A stretch of DNA of 64,000 nucleotides, from NCBI RefSeq assembly GCF_036345915.1, contig NZ_CP107785.1, positions 7,688,001 through 7,752,000 on the forward strand, written 5' to 3'. This DNA comes from Nocardia sp. NBC_00565 (lineage in GTDB: Bacteria > Actinomycetota > Actinomycetes > Mycobacteriales > Mycobacteriaceae). The position numbers and the translations under genes were made by a program. The notes beneath the pieces are model-generated. The model was given only the letters and a program-made list of their open reading frames with translations. It was not told where the DNA came from and made no database searches. This document shows positions 10,075 to 20,500 of the stretch, one piece after another (the stretch's first letter is position 1; each line of letters begins with the position of its first letter).

Positions 10075-10519
10075 TTAGCTTCGCTCCCCAATCACAGCCA
10101 GAGGCACGCACGCTCACGCGCCGAGAATATTGCACCGAAAGTATTCAAAACCCTACTGCCACTCACAGATCTCCCGCGCAAGTTGGGTCTCCTAAGCGGG
10201 CCAGTTGCGGGCCGCAATCCAGCTCGGCGTGGAGACCGTAGGCCGACGCGGTGGTGGTTCTATGGCTACAGCGTCGCGTTCACAGTCCCGTGCACCGTGC
10301 TCTGCTCGTCGTGCATCTCGCCCGGGGTCGACTTAGCCCATCGGACACACCGAGACTTTCGACGCATTGGCGCGATGTCCCCTTGGCGATGATGTAGTCG
10401 GCTGGCCACCCGCCTCCACTGCACGGCGGTGTCATTGCTGTTCGGGTCATCGGACCCGTCCGCGCGCTACGATCGTGAGACCCTGACAGAGGGAGCGTCG
10501 TATGAAGGGGAGTCAAACG
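10075..10519. other. intergenic, no supported gene
   Basis: Divergent spacer between the restriction enzyme (leftward) and the small DUF6907-like gene (rightward). Open frames here have shadow-like composition. An AAAGTATTCAAAACC stretch at about 10137-10151 is AT-rich for this DNA and may belong to the restriction gene promoter, but I see no clear -35/-10 pair. Confidence 0.45.
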
Positions 10520-10813
10520 ATGAGCGTTCGAGCTGTCCAGTCTTGTCCGGAGTGGTGTCACGACCACATTGAGCTGGACGAGCCCACGGACGGGACAAGT
10601 CACAGGGGGAAAGACGCCAAGATCGCGTTGCAGCAGCACGGACCAGTGTCCGCGTTCGTGGAGCGCTACGACCCTCCTATTGGAGACACGGAGTACTCGG
10701 TGTTCCTCTATCCAAAAAGTGGGCTCGTTCAGTTGTCGCTGGCGGAGGCCCGCGAGTTGAATAACACGTTGACCGGGCTGATTGCTCAGGCGGACAACGA
10801 TATTCGAGGCTGA
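10520..10813 (+). CDS. small DUF6907-like protein
   Basis: A 97-residue protein. The N-terminal CPEWCHDH cysteine-histidine motif, followed by a central HRG and a C-terminal helix SLAEARELNNTLTGLI, matches the actinobacterial DUF6907 pattern (CPxWCxxH, then a predicted strand-rich core). These small proteins are common in actinomycete accessory DNA and have no known function. The motif may bind a metal. Two in-frame ATGs compete: 10502 (GAGGGAG upstream) and 10520 (AGGGGAG eight bases upstream). I chose 10520 because the family motif then sits near the N-terminus. It has no operon partner. Confidence 0.7.
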   Translation: MSVRAVQSCPEWCHDHIELDEPTDGTSHRGKDAKIALQQHGPVSAFVERYDPPIGDTEYSVFLYPKSGLVQLSLAEARELNNTLTGLIAQADNDIRG

Positions 10814-11404
10814 CTGGTGCGGTCCAGCGGCTGTGGACAATTGGTTCGTTGACCAACTGGTTCACCGTCGCGGAAAAGTGCTGTCCATACCCGAGTATCT
10901 CCGCCCCGGCGTCGTCTGTGTAAGTCCTTGCGAATGAGGCTGTAGGCCACGGCCTCTGAACCTGGCCGCGCTGAATATCTGTTTGTCGGTGCGTGCCGCT
11001 GTGTCGGACCCGCCAAGGGGATCGTCGCGGGGAGGTGATGGATGTTCGACCCGAACATTGGGGATTGTCGTGACCAACGCTTGTGTCGACAGCTTGCGCC
11101 GATGCGTGCGCGCAGGCGTTTGGGTTGGCCGGGCGCGACATGTACGGCGGTGGTTGTTGGAGATGATCTCTACTCTTGGAGTTGTCGTTGATCGGCTCCC
11201 GGAACCGACAACTCGCCCGGTGTAGCCGATCGGGGGTGGTTCTGCTCCCGACGAGCTGTTGATTCTGCCGCTGGCCGAGGGCAGCGACCGGAGCGGACGA
11301 CCGCAATGGATAGCAGACGAACTCTCGGCTTCCCGTGGATCACAAGGTCGACCCGCTCGGACTCGAGAAGGATCGCGCTCACCGAGGGTAGAGTTTGGTA
11401 ATTA
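10814..11404. other. intergenic, one DnaA-box match
   Basis: About 590 bp with no gene I can support. Frames on both strands look like shadows. At 10832-10840 the minus strand reads TTGTCCACA, a perfect match to the actinobacterial DnaA box, but it stands alone. Confidence 0.4.
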
Positions 11405-11432
11405 TTGGAAAATCATGGAGACCTGCTACAGT
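11405..11432 (+). promoter_or_regulatory. candidate promoter of the resection cluster
   Basis: TTGGAA at 11405-11410 and TACAGT at 11427-11432 are separated by 16 bases, in an AT-rich patch directly before the ATG at 11440. A start of transcription about seven bases after the -10 would fall on the ATG, and no ribosome site is properly spaced, so the first gene may be read from a leaderless message, which is common in actinobacteria. Confidence 0.45.
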
Positions 11433-11439
11433 GCTCCGC

Positions 11440-12237
11440 ATGACCGAGCCACTGGAGAACCTCGAGCGCCACATCGACGGTCTTCGGACCGAGGTGCGTC
11501 GCGCGGCGATGTCCGGTGACTTGGTGCGTGCGCGGGAGTTGCGGGCAGATCTGCGTCGTGCAGAACGCGCATGGGATGAGGCCCTGGCTGCTCTGACCGC
11601 CCCGGAGGACGAGCCGGAAGATGCTCGCAAGCCGGTTTCGATCCTGCCGATTCGCGATCAGGTTCACCAAGCGCTGACCCTGTTGAGCGTGCCGTCGGCA
11701 CCGAAAATGATTGCGGCCGTGCAGGATGCGTTCTTTGCCGGAGAGCTGACCGGATCACAGCTGGCTAGCCTGCGACGAGATGAGGAACGCTCGTTCCGGT
11801 CCTCGCCGCATGCCCGCCCGTACTACCTATGTAGCGCCTTGGCTGCTGACCGCTTGGTATCGGCACGTGGGCTGGTGGCAGTGTCGACCTGGCCGTTGAA
11901 TCGCCGAGTCGTTGGTCCACTCAGCGCGCGTGTCGACTTCCTCATTTCGGCTGTCCAGGTCGCCGAGCAAATCGAACGGCTGCCGGAGCCGACGTTGCCC
12001 GCGTCGCGGTTGCTGTGGCGGTTCGCGACCAGCATTCCCGGCGCGGCAGCCTCTTTCGACGCTGTGGACCCGGCAACTGTGGCAGCGGCGGGGCGCTGCG
12101 AACTCGAGATCCACCGCGACGCCGATCGGACCCATCGCGAAGAGGCCGCGTCTCGAGCTCGAACTCAGCTGGACGAGATCGAGCAGATGTTCGGTTCGTC
12201 GCTGAAGGTTGTTTCTCGCTCTACAACTGCACACTGA
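11440..12237 (+). CDS. unknown protein with N-terminal coiled coil, possible winged helix
   Basis: First gene of the six-gene resection cluster, 265 residues. ATG at 11440 is preferred over the upstream TTG at 11395 because it follows the predicted promoter at the expected transcription start. Residues 1-50 are a charged helix rich in Arg, Glu and Leu. Residues 60-170 alternate helices with a stretch around TGSQLASLRRDEERSF that could be a winged-helix or other DNA-binding fold. The C-terminal 60 residues are again helical. No catalytic motif is visible. Its place at the head of the operon suggests a regulator or an adaptor for the nuclease-helicase proteins that follow. Function unknown. Confidence 0.75.
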   Translation: MTEPLENLERHIDGLRTEVRRAAMSGDLVRARELRADLRRAERAWDEALAALTAPEDEPEDARKPVSILPIRDQVHQALTLLSVPSAPKMIAAVQDAFFAGELTGSQLASLRRDEERSFRSSPHARPYYLCSALAADRLVSARGLVAVSTWPLNRRVVGPLSARVDFLISAVQVAEQIERLPEPTLPASRLLWRFATSIPGAAASFDAVDPATVAAAGRCELEIHRDADRTHREEAASRARTQLDEIEQMFGSSLKVVSRSTTAH

Positions 12238-12265
12238 TCGAGTTACCAGTCACACTTCCTTATCC

Positions 12266-13423
12266 ATGCTTGCTTCCGTTGTGAAGGAAGATCTATTGAA
12301 CGACACCGATTTTCGGTTGGATGTCATTCGCGGGCAGGTCGTGCCGAAGAAGCACAATGCCAGGACGATTGCCGCGTTGACGAGTAATCCCGGCTGTGCC
12401 CGCCGGGCAGTTTTGGATGCGTCCTCGGTCGATAAGCAGGCTTTGGCTGAGCACATCGGCTATCCTGCGCCGTTCGGTATTTCACCGTTCGGCCTTGCCC
12501 GCGGCAATGCCTTCGAGGCATACGTCAAGGCCAACGGATGCGCCGAATTGCTGCGGCTGCTGCGAGAACGTCTTGGTCTGCCGCTGCCCGAGGTGGCCTA
12601 CGACGATCTCAATAGCGTGGCCGGCCACGAGACGCTCGAGGCGCGTCATCTCCGGTCGCGCCAGTTGCTGGCGCGCGCCGCCCGCTCCGGTGAGGACTCA
12701 GGCACCCTGTTCGATCACCCGTTGCTGCGGATGACCATCGCGGGCCGCGAGGTCTATCTGGAACCGGACCTCGTCGCGTTTCGGTTGCGGGACCAGTTCC
12801 ACGTCGTGGAGATCAAGTCGTTTCCGATCATCGACGGGCGAGCGGACCCCAGTAAGGTCGCGGCTGCGGCTACACAGTCGGCAGTGTATGTCTTGGCGCT
12901 GCGTCGGTTGTTGCAGCAACTCGGTGTGGACCCGGCGATGGTGTCGCATGAAGTGTTCCTGGTGTGCCCGGAGGACTTTTCGAACCGGCCGACGGCGGCG
13001 CGGATCGATGTCCGCAAGCAGCTGACGGTCCTCGAGCGGCAGCTCGCACGGATTGCCGACGTCGCGACGGTGGTGTCGACGCTGCCGGTGGGATTCACGC
13101 TCGATCTTCGTTTCGACGACGGCGGTGTGGCGACTCGGGCGGTCGGCGAGCTGTGCGAGGCGTTGGAGCTGGTGCCTGCACGGTATGCGCCGGAGTGTCT
13201 GGCCGCCTGCGAGATGGCGTTCTTCTGCCGCTCCGGTGCTTGCGGACACACCGCAGCGCTCGGCCGCTCGGTTCAGGAGGACCTCGGTGGTATCGAGACT
13301 GTCACTGCGGCAATCGGTTTGGCCTCTGGCGTGATTCCGCCCGGTGAGCACGAACGTGAGGCCGCCGAGGTGTTGCGGATGGCCGATCTCCTGCGCCATC
13401 AGTGCCTGAACGGTGCCGCATGA
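12266..13423 (+). CDS. Cas4/AddB-like Fe-S PD-(D/E)XK nuclease
   Basis: A 385-residue protein. The nuclease core is EPDLV near 165-169, VVEIKSF near 179-185 and AAATQSAVY further on, giving the D...ExK...Q order of RecB/Cas4 nucleases. One cysteine at about residue 43 (NPGCARRA) and three or four in a C-terminal cluster (C311, C315, C322, C326) fit the split 4Fe-4S binding site of Cas4, AddB and the Dna2 nuclease domain. I start it at ATG 12266, after the preceding stop, rather than at 12209. It ends in a 4-bp ATGA overlap with the next gene. Likely a single-strand DNA exonuclease working with the helicase and SbcCD encoded downstream. The family call is good, the substrate is inferred. Confidence 0.8.
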   Translation: MLASVVKEDLLNDTDFRLDVIRGQVVPKKHNARTIAALTSNPGCARRAVLDASSVDKQALAEHIGYPAPFGISPFGLARGNAFEAYVKANGCAELLRLLRERLGLPLPEVAYDDLNSVAGHETLEARHLRSRQLLARAARSGEDSGTLFDHPLLRMTIAGREVYLEPDLVAFRLRDQFHVVEIKSFPIIDGRADPSKVAAAATQSAVYVLALRRLLQQLGVDPAMVSHEVFLVCPEDFSNRPTAARIDVRKQLTVLERQLARIADVATVVSTLPVGFTLDLRFDDGGVATRAVGELCEALELVPARYAPECLAACEMAFFCRSGACGHTAALGRSVQEDLGGIETVTAAIGLASGVIPPGEHEREAAEVLRMADLLRHQCLNGAA

Positions 13424-14898
13424 GTACCCTCACCTCACTGGCGCGCGCGTACGCCGTCGACCGTGATTGCGCGCAGCCGATTACCACGGTCCGACATGTC
13501 CATATCAGTGACCGGCCGATGGTGTGTGTACCGCTGACCTTGGCGGGCGAGGCGAACGCACCGCTGGCCGTCATGGTCGGCGTGGACCGCGACGCACCGC
13601 GTTTGTGGGTGGTTCCGCAGCCTCGCGACCGGAACCTGCGGATCGAGTTCGCCCAGCACTTCGCGATGGCATTGCTGCACTACTGTGCGACGTATGTGGG
13701 TTCGACTGGTGGCAAGGCCGGTTCGTGCGCCGACGACGCACCGCAACTGTGGGTGCCCAACCGAGCCGGGATCGGTTTCCTGAACCTATTGGGGCGTTCC
13801 ACGCGGTTTCGTTCGACGACCGGCCCGCATGCTGTCGGTGTCGCCGTGCCCCGATTGGGTACCTGGCTGACCTTTTTCGCCGAGCAAGCCGAGCATCCTG
13901 GGTCATCGCTGCTGATGGCGGCGACCGATGCTCTGGGCCAGCATTGGGCGACCGGGCAGAGCGGGCTCGAGGACGGAAACCTTGCTGCCCTGTTGGGGTG
14001 GATCGAACCGCACTCGGGCTCCGGCGGCGCGCAGTCCGCGCTCGAGGCCGAAGATCCCCTGCTATGGCCACCGGCAGGGCCCACGACCGATCCGATGTTC
14101 GATCGAGAGGTTTTGGCGCCCAGCATCGTTGAGTATGATCGCGCCTCCAGCGACCACGAGCGCCGACGAGCAATCACTCGCATCGAAACCGCGGTGCGTA
14201 GCCAACTCGTCCCGACCTGGCAGCTGATGTGGCGTGCCGTCGACCAGCTGCGGTGCGTTCGACCGGGCGCTCATGTCGCGCAACGGTGGGCGAAGGACAT
14301 CGACGCGTTCCAGAAGTTCAACACCCATGTGGCCGCGGGAGGGCGGCCACAGCCCAAACGAGACAGCGCGGTAGCTGCGGCGCATCGGCTCAATTGGCTC
14401 GAACGTCTGCAAGCAGAGTACGACGCACAACGTGCTTTCGACGACCCCCTTGTTATGGCCGAATTCCGGCTGACCGGTGAAGCTTTCGCCGGTGTCGTCA
14501 CCGCGGTGGCCTCTGACCGGCGCGTCGGATCGGGACGTCAGGCCGTGTTGCGGCCTGTGATCACGGTTCTCACCCAGGATCCGGTGCGGCTGGTTCCTGG
14601 CGACGGGCCCCTGACCGATTCCACGCGTCCGCGTCAGCAAGCGACCGTCGTGTCGATCGATGAGGTGCCCCACGGGTTGGAGGTCACACTCGAGCTTGCC
14701 GGGGGAATGGGCCGCAGCCGGATCGCTCCGGTCGGCAGCATCCCCGCTGTCAACGAGCGTGTCTGCTTCAGCACCCTCAGCGACTCCTATCAGCCACGTG
14801 GATCATTTCCCACCCGGGATAGCACGCCATGGACCCATGGTGGCCCACCAACTGAGCCGACCCCCACCAGCAACGATGCGAACGAGGACTGGTCGTGA
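13420..14898 (+). CDS. unknown 492-residue protein of the resection cluster
   Basis: ATG at 13420 overlaps the nuclease stop by four bases, and its own stop overlaps the helicase start by four bases, so production of all three is tightly coupled. The N-terminal half has alternating strands and small hydrophobic helices; the centre (about 240-340) is helical and charged; the C-terminal 120 residues are strand-rich (for example RQAVLRPVITVLTQ) and could be an OB-like or other beta domain, followed by a Pro/Thr-rich tail. I see no ATPase, nuclease or helix-turn-helix motif. By position it may hold nuclease and helicase together or guide them to DNA. Function unknown. Confidence 0.75.
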   Translation: MSTLTSLARAYAVDRDCAQPITTVRHVHISDRPMVCVPLTLAGEANAPLAVMVGVDRDAPRLWVVPQPRDRNLRIEFAQHFAMALLHYCATYVGSTGGKAGSCADDAPQLWVPNRAGIGFLNLLGRSTRFRSTTGPHAVGVAVPRLGTWLTFFAEQAEHPGSSLLMAATDALGQHWATGQSGLEDGNLAALLGWIEPHSGSGGAQSALEAEDPLLWPPAGPTTDPMFDREVLAPSIVEYDRASSDHERRRAITRIETAVRSQLVPTWQLMWRAVDQLRCVRPGAHVAQRWAKDIDAFQKFNTHVAAGGRPQPKRDSAVAAAHRLNWLERLQAEYDAQRAFDDPLVMAEFRLTGEAFAGVVTAVASDRRVGSGRQAVLRPVITVLTQDPVRLVPGDGPLTDSTRPRQQATVVSIDEVPHGLEVTLELAGGMGRSRIAPVGSIPAVNERVCFSTLSDSYQPRGSFPTRDSTPWTHGGPPTEPTPTSNDANEDWS

Positions 14899-16208
14899 CA
14901 ACCGATACCGCCACCGCCGCCGAGGCAGTCATCGCCGCTGTTTTGTCCGATTTCACCGTAGGTGCCCATCGTGGTGTCGTCGTTGACTCTCCGCCCGGGG
15001 CGGGCAAATCGAGTTTGGTTGTCCGGGCAGCCATCCATATTGCGCAGGCGCAGGATCGCGTCATGGTCGTCGCTCAAACCAACGAGCAGGTCGACGATCT
15101 GGTCGACCGCATGGCGCGCGAGGCCCCGACGGTACGAATAGGCAGGCTCTCCGCGAACAGCTATGTTCCTGCCACACGAGTCTTGCACCCCAATGTTGTT
15201 GTTGCCGAGCAAGTCTCGCGCCTGAGTGACACGCAAATCACCATCGGGACCGCAGCGAAATGGGTGCACGTCACCGGCGATCCGTGGCCGTGGGCCATCA
15301 TCGACGAGGCATATCAGATGCGCTCGGACATGCTGCTGCGGGTGGCCCCGCGGTTCCAGCGGGCCCTGTTCGTCGGCGACCCCGGCCAGCTCGACCCATT
15401 CTCGACCATCGAGGTCAACCGCTGGGCTGGACTGACGTGGGACCCGATGCAAAGCGCGGTCGCGGCGATGCTGCGCAACAACCCCAATCTGCCCGTCCAC
15501 CAGTTGCCGGTGTCCTGGCGTCTGCCTGCATCTGCCGCACCCGTCGTGTCCTCGGCGTTCTACCCGTTCACCGGATTTCGTGCCGCCACGACTGCCGACC
15601 AACGACACCTCAGCTTCCAGACCCGCGGATTCGGCGGCCCTGTCGATGACACTCTGGAGCTGGCTGCCCGGACCGGATGGGCGTTGCACGAACTCCCCGC
15701 CAGGCACACGCTGCGCACCGATACCGAAGCAGTACAGGCGATTACCGAACTGGCCGCGCGGGTGCTCGAACGCGGGGGTGTCGCCTGTTCCGAACGCAAC
15801 CCCGACGGGACGGCGGTGACCGCCGAGCGGATCGCCATCGGTGCCGCGCACCGCGATCAGGTTGCGGCGATCCGGCAAGCGCTCCACAGCTGCGGCGCCG
15901 ATTCGGTCCGCGTCGACACCGCAAATCGCCTCCAGGGCAGCGAATACGACCTCGTGCTGGTTCTGCATCCGCTATCGGGACGCCGTGACGCCACCGCGTT
16001 CCACCTCGAGTCCGGGCGTCTGTGCGTGCTCACCTCACGCCACCGCCACGCCTGCATCGTGGTCGCCCGCGCCGGTATCCAAGAACTACTCGACGCACAC
16101 CCGCCCAGTGAACCAATGCACCTGGGCGTACCCGCCAAGTTCCCCGACGGCTGGGAAGCAAACCAAGCCATGCTCACCCATCTGCGCTCCGTCCGCGTCG
16201 CACGGTAA
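14895..16208 (+). CDS. superfamily 1 helicase, Dna2/Upf1-like
   Basis: A 437-residue protein, GTG start in a GTGA overlap. Motif I SPPGAGKSS at 32-40, motif II IIDEAYQM near 135, motif III VGDPGQLDPF near 158, motif IV region SWRLP near 208, motif V ANRLQGSEYDLVLVL near 343 and motif VI LTSRHRHACIV near 380. The order and the DEAY/GDPGQL forms place it with the SF1B Dna2/Upf1-like group. It is minimal, with no fused nuclease. The separately encoded Cas4-like protein two genes upstream could supply that part, so the pair looks like a split Dna2. Expected to unwind DNA ends for resection. Confidence 0.85.
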   Translation: MTTDTATAAEAVIAAVLSDFTVGAHRGVVVDSPPGAGKSSLVVRAAIHIAQAQDRVMVVAQTNEQVDDLVDRMAREAPTVRIGRLSANSYVPATRVLHPNVVVAEQVSRLSDTQITIGTAAKWVHVTGDPWPWAIIDEAYQMRSDMLLRVAPRFQRALFVGDPGQLDPFSTIEVNRWAGLTWDPMQSAVAAMLRNNPNLPVHQLPVSWRLPASAAPVVSSAFYPFTGFRAATTADQRHLSFQTRGFGGPVDDTLELAARTGWALHELPARHTLRTDTEAVQAITELAARVLERGGVACSERNPDGTAVTAERIAIGAAHRDQVAAIRQALHSCGADSVRVDTANRLQGSEYDLVLVLHPLSGRRDATAFHLESGRLCVLTSRHRHACIVVARAGIQELLDAHPPSEPMHLGVPAKFPDGWEANQAMLTHLRSVRVAR

Positions 16209-16299
16209 GCCCCACCGACGCTTACCTGCGTCGGTGAACCCTGCTCGATCGCTCCATCCCACTGCGGTAGCCCCCGCCAGCACATCCTTGGAAGAGATC

Positions 16300-17562
16300 A
16301 TGAGAGTTCTGCACACATCCGACTGGCATCTCGGGAAAATCCTCTACAAGCACTCCCGCGCCGAAGACCACGACATCGTCTTGGCCGAGATCATCGACGT
16401 CGCCCGCAAACGCGAGCCGCACCTGATCGTGCATACGGGTGACCTGTTCGATCACGCTCGCCCGGCCTACCCCGATCTGAGGAAGGCCATCACCGCTCTC
16501 AAAGAGCTCGCAGCGGTGGCACCGGTAGTCGTGGTCCGTGGCAACCACGACTCACCCCAGCTGTTCCAGCTCTTCTCAGAAACTCTCGCCCCCGACAGCC
16601 GGATCTATTTCATCGACAGCCCGCGAGACCCGAAAGATGGTGGAGTACTTTACTTTCCCGGCCCTGACAACACGGTGTTGCGGTTGGGTGTCCTGCCGTT
16701 CATACCGGCCAGCCACCACATCGACGGATTCGATGACCCCGACCGATGGCATTCCGCCTATGCCCAGGCCGTGGGCAAAATGGAGCGCGATCTAGCCGAG
16801 GAACTGCTGCGCGACTTCGACGACAGCCGCGACATCGCCATGTTCGCCGCGCACCTGCACATCGGCGGGGCCAACCTCGCCCGCAGTGAACGCCCGGCCC
16901 ATACCTCCGACTACTACGCCACCAACCCAGACGATCTCCCCTCTGTCGCCTACGCAGCGTTCGGGCATATCCACAAACCCCAGCCGCTACCCAACACCAA
17001 CGTCACCGGACGCTATGCGGGATCGCCGATCCCGCTCGACTTCGGCGAATGCGGAGAACGCAAAAGCGTCGTCATGGTCGAGCTGCACCCCGGACAGCCA
17101 GCCCAAGTCGACCTCGTCGGGCTCAGCGGCGGCCGACCGCTGCGGCGCTTCGAGGGCACCCTCGAGCAGCTGCGCGTCGAGGCACCCTCGATCGGTCGGG
17201 AACTGTGCCTGATCACCATTCACACCCCAACCCACGAACCGACATTGTCCGAACAGGTTCGAGCCCTGCTGCCCCGCGCGACGGTCCTCGATGTGTACGA
17301 AGACTGCGCCGACCAGAAACTGGAAATACTCACCCAGGACACCGTCACCGACGATGCCGAACCCGACCTCCGTGAGTTGTTCCGCGACTACCTCACCGTC
17401 CGCGGCAGCAGCACAGTCCCAGCCGAGCACCTGCACAGCAAGTTCGGCCAGATACTCACCAGCCTTGAGGAAGAACGCCCCCTCGTGTTGCCCGAAGAAG
17501 ACCTCCTGACAGATCCACCCGACATCGATACCGAGTTTTCGACCGGAAGGGACGAACGATGA
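16300..17562 (+). CDS. sbcD: SbcD/Mre11-type nuclease
   Basis: A 420-residue protein starting at ATG 16300 after a GGAAGAG site; the longer in-frame extension back to 15841 is a shadow of the helicase gene. All metallophosphoesterase motifs are present: SDWHLGK at 7-13, HTGDLFDH near 49, RGNHDSPQ near 79, AAHLH near 186 and GHIHKP near 225. The C-terminal third is the variable capping region. Mre11/SbcD uses two Mn ions for 3'-5' exonuclease and endonuclease cutting of ends and hairpins when held by SbcC. Length fits the family (about 400). Overlaps sbcC by four bases (ATGA). Confidence 0.95.
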   Translation: MRVLHTSDWHLGKILYKHSRAEDHDIVLAEIIDVARKREPHLIVHTGDLFDHARPAYPDLRKAITALKELAAVAPVVVVRGNHDSPQLFQLFSETLAPDSRIYFIDSPRDPKDGGVLYFPGPDNTVLRLGVLPFIPASHHIDGFDDPDRWHSAYAQAVGKMERDLAEELLRDFDDSRDIAMFAAHLHIGGANLARSERPAHTSDYYATNPDDLPSVAYAAFGHIHKPQPLPNTNVTGRYAGSPIPLDFGECGERKSVVMVELHPGQPAQVDLVGLSGGRPLRRFEGTLEQLRVEAPSIGRELCLITIHTPTHEPTLSEQVRALLPRATVLDVYEDCADQKLEILTQDTVTDDAEPDLRELFRDYLTVRGSSTVPAEHLHSKFGQILTSLEEERPLVLPEEDLLTDPPDIDTEFSTGRDER

Positions 17563-20500
17563 GACCTCTGACACTAAAGTTCAAGGGCCTGCGCACCTAC
17601 CGGGCAGAGCAAGAGATCGACTTCACCGATGTGCGCTTGATGGCGATCATCGGCGACACCGGCGCCGGAAAATCCTCGATACTCGAGGCTTTGTGCTTCG
17701 CCTTGTATGGCGGACCGACCTGGAACACCAAAGCTGCCAAATCACTCATCGCCGACGGCGGCGACGGGACAGTCCGGGCCGAACTGACCTTCCAGGCCAA
17801 CGGCAAGACGTGGCGAGTCACCCGAACCACATCCGCCAAACCCTATCCACCAGCGAACCACCACCTCACCTGCTTGGACGACGACACCCCTGACCTCGAC
17901 ACCGCACACGCTGTCAACGCTCAGATCGAGAACCTCGTCGGTCTCGACTACCCGGCATTCCTCAAAGCCGTTGTCCTGCCACAAGGACGTTTCCAAGACC
18001 TGCTGCGCGCAAACGAAGCCGACCGGACGCCCATCCTCAAAGCAGCCCTCGGGCTCGAGCAGATCACCGAAATCCGCGACCGGGCCAGAGCAAAATACGA
18101 CCAGCTGCTCCCCGGCCTGATCAATCTCCAACAACAACGCAGCAGCCTCATCCCAGACCCCGACCGCGTCATTCACGAAACAACATGCGCGCTGTCAAAA
18201 CTCGCAGAGGAGATCACCGCCCTCAACCACGCAGGAAAGAAACATGCTGAGGCCCTGACAGTTCACACCGAGGCGACACGGCGAGCCAGCGAATTCCGTT
18301 CGACTGCAACGCAGTTGGACGACAAGGTGCCCAACGCAATGACGGAGCAGTATCAACAGCTGATCGAACTGGGCTCCCAACTGGCCGCTGAGCTCTCGGC
18401 AATCGAAGAACAATCGACCGAAGCCGCCGCACACGAGGAACAACTCCAGACCGTTCTCGATGATGCCCAGCGCGACGGAATCGGAACCTCGGATGCCGCC
18501 GCGCTGCTCGCGACGCTGCGCTCACTCCTCGACCAGCTTCCACAGATCCAGTCAGACCACGTGCGCCTCCATACCCAGGCGGCAGCCATCGAGGCTGAAC
18601 GAGCGCAGCTCGAAGATCGCAAACATGTCCACGCCGTACTGGCGCACCAAAGCCAACAGGCGGAGTCACTGGCGACCAGAACCGATTCCGACCTACTCAA
18701 CGCCACGAAAACCCTTCAGCTGCAACGATCGTTGCTGCGCGATGTGCGAGTCGCGGCACAGAACACCGCCGCAGCTTCGACTCACGAATGCACTACTCGC
18801 CGTGCTGTGCAGCGCAATGCCGAAGCTCTGACCGACGCCCGGCATGCGTCGGCTCGAGCCGACGAACACGTCGATCATGCCGAGGGGATCTTGGCCGCTG
18901 CGAACCGGAAGAACTCCGCAGCCCACGCTGCTGCGCACCACGGGCCTGGTGACCCCTGCCCTGTGTGCGTGCGGCCTCTGCCCAACGACTTCCAAGCGCT
19001 CATGGCCACCGACATCGCTGAAGCCAAACTCGAGGTGACCAAGGCGAAACAGCGCGCAAAAACTGCGGCGCAAAAGCTCACCACCGCCGAGGCAGCCCAC
19101 AGCACCACCCAGGCAAATCTGGCTACAGCCGTCACTGCCACAGAAACCACGGTTAACGAGTACAACACCGCGATCGAGGCGCTCGGTGCTGTCCTCGAAA
19201 GCATTGACCTCGACAAACCCGACGACACGCTGCTTGCCGCAACCCAATACACGGTCCACGAGGCAGAGACCGCCAAGAAGCAAGCCCAGGACGCCGCCAA
19301 GGCAGCTCTGGTCGCCCAGACACAGGACAAAGCTGAGATCACCAGTACAGAAACGGGACTGACGAACCGTCAGCAAGAACTGGCGAAATCCCTCAAAGCG
19401 CTGGACCGACGACGCACAGCTGCGCTCAGGTCCTATGACAGAGTCCCAACCAGGTACCGAATCAGCGACGACCTGAGCGATACCTCCATAAACCACGCGA
19501 TTGGCCTTCTCGAACCCCACCAGCGCCGACTCACCGACACCGAAGCGACACTGAAATCCGCACGGGAACACAGCAAAAGACTGCGCGACACCAAAGACAC
19601 CCTCACCGCGTCCATTCACAACAAGATCGACAAGCCCGCCACACGGCTAGCGCGAACAATCCACGCCCTGGCCGACCGCGCCGAAACGACAACACATCTG
19701 ACCAACCCCATCCCGCTACCGCACCGCCCAGAACCCCCGACCGTAACAACCGACGCTCAGTGGGCTAGGGAAGTCACCGCCGCGGTTCGACAGATCATTC
19801 AAGGGTGCAACACGGCGGCAGCGGCTCACGACGAGATCGCCATCAACGCACGAACATCCATGACTAGCGCACTCGCTGACATCGACGTCAACAGCCGGGA
19901 GCAGCTGACCGAACAGCTGGTCGATACGCGGGCACGCGTGCTCAAAGCACAAGAGTCGCAAACCAAAGCCCGCACCGACAAACCACTTCGTGCGGAGTTC
20001 GACCGGCGTATCACGGGCATCGAACCAGCGATCGAAAGCCTCAAGGAACTCACAGCCCTGCTCTCCGACGGCAAGTTCATGGCAGCCGCCGTCAAACGTC
20101 GACAACGGGCCCTACTCGGCATCGCCTCAGGTGTCCTGGCTGACATGACCCACGATCGTTTCGCCTTCTCCGACGACTTCCGCATCATCGACAACCACAC
20201 CGGACAGCCGCGCCACGTCAAAACCCTGTCCGGCGGTGAAACGTTCCTCGCCAGCCTGGCCTTGGCGCTAGCCCTTGTCGAGCTCACCTCACGCGGCGGC
20301 GGGCGGATCGAAGCCCTGTTCCTCGATGAAGGATTCGGATCACTCGACGCAAACGCACTCAACGAAGCCATGGAAGCCCTCACACGCCAAGCCGCTAGCG
20401 GCCGACTGGTCGCTGTCATCACCCACATGCGAAGTGTCGCTGAGAATTTCGACAACATCCTGGTAGTCGGCAAGTCGCTCGGCGGCAGCCAAGCCCATTG

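Noticed and set aside
15841..16299. In-frame upstream extension of sbcD
   Set aside because: Lies inside the helicase gene, is Ser/Pro/Arg-rich shadow text, and SbcD proteins start at the metallophosphoesterase motif as at 16300.
18693..19619. 308-codon minus-strand frame
   Set aside because: Antisense to the coiled coil of sbcC, no ribosome site, shadow composition.
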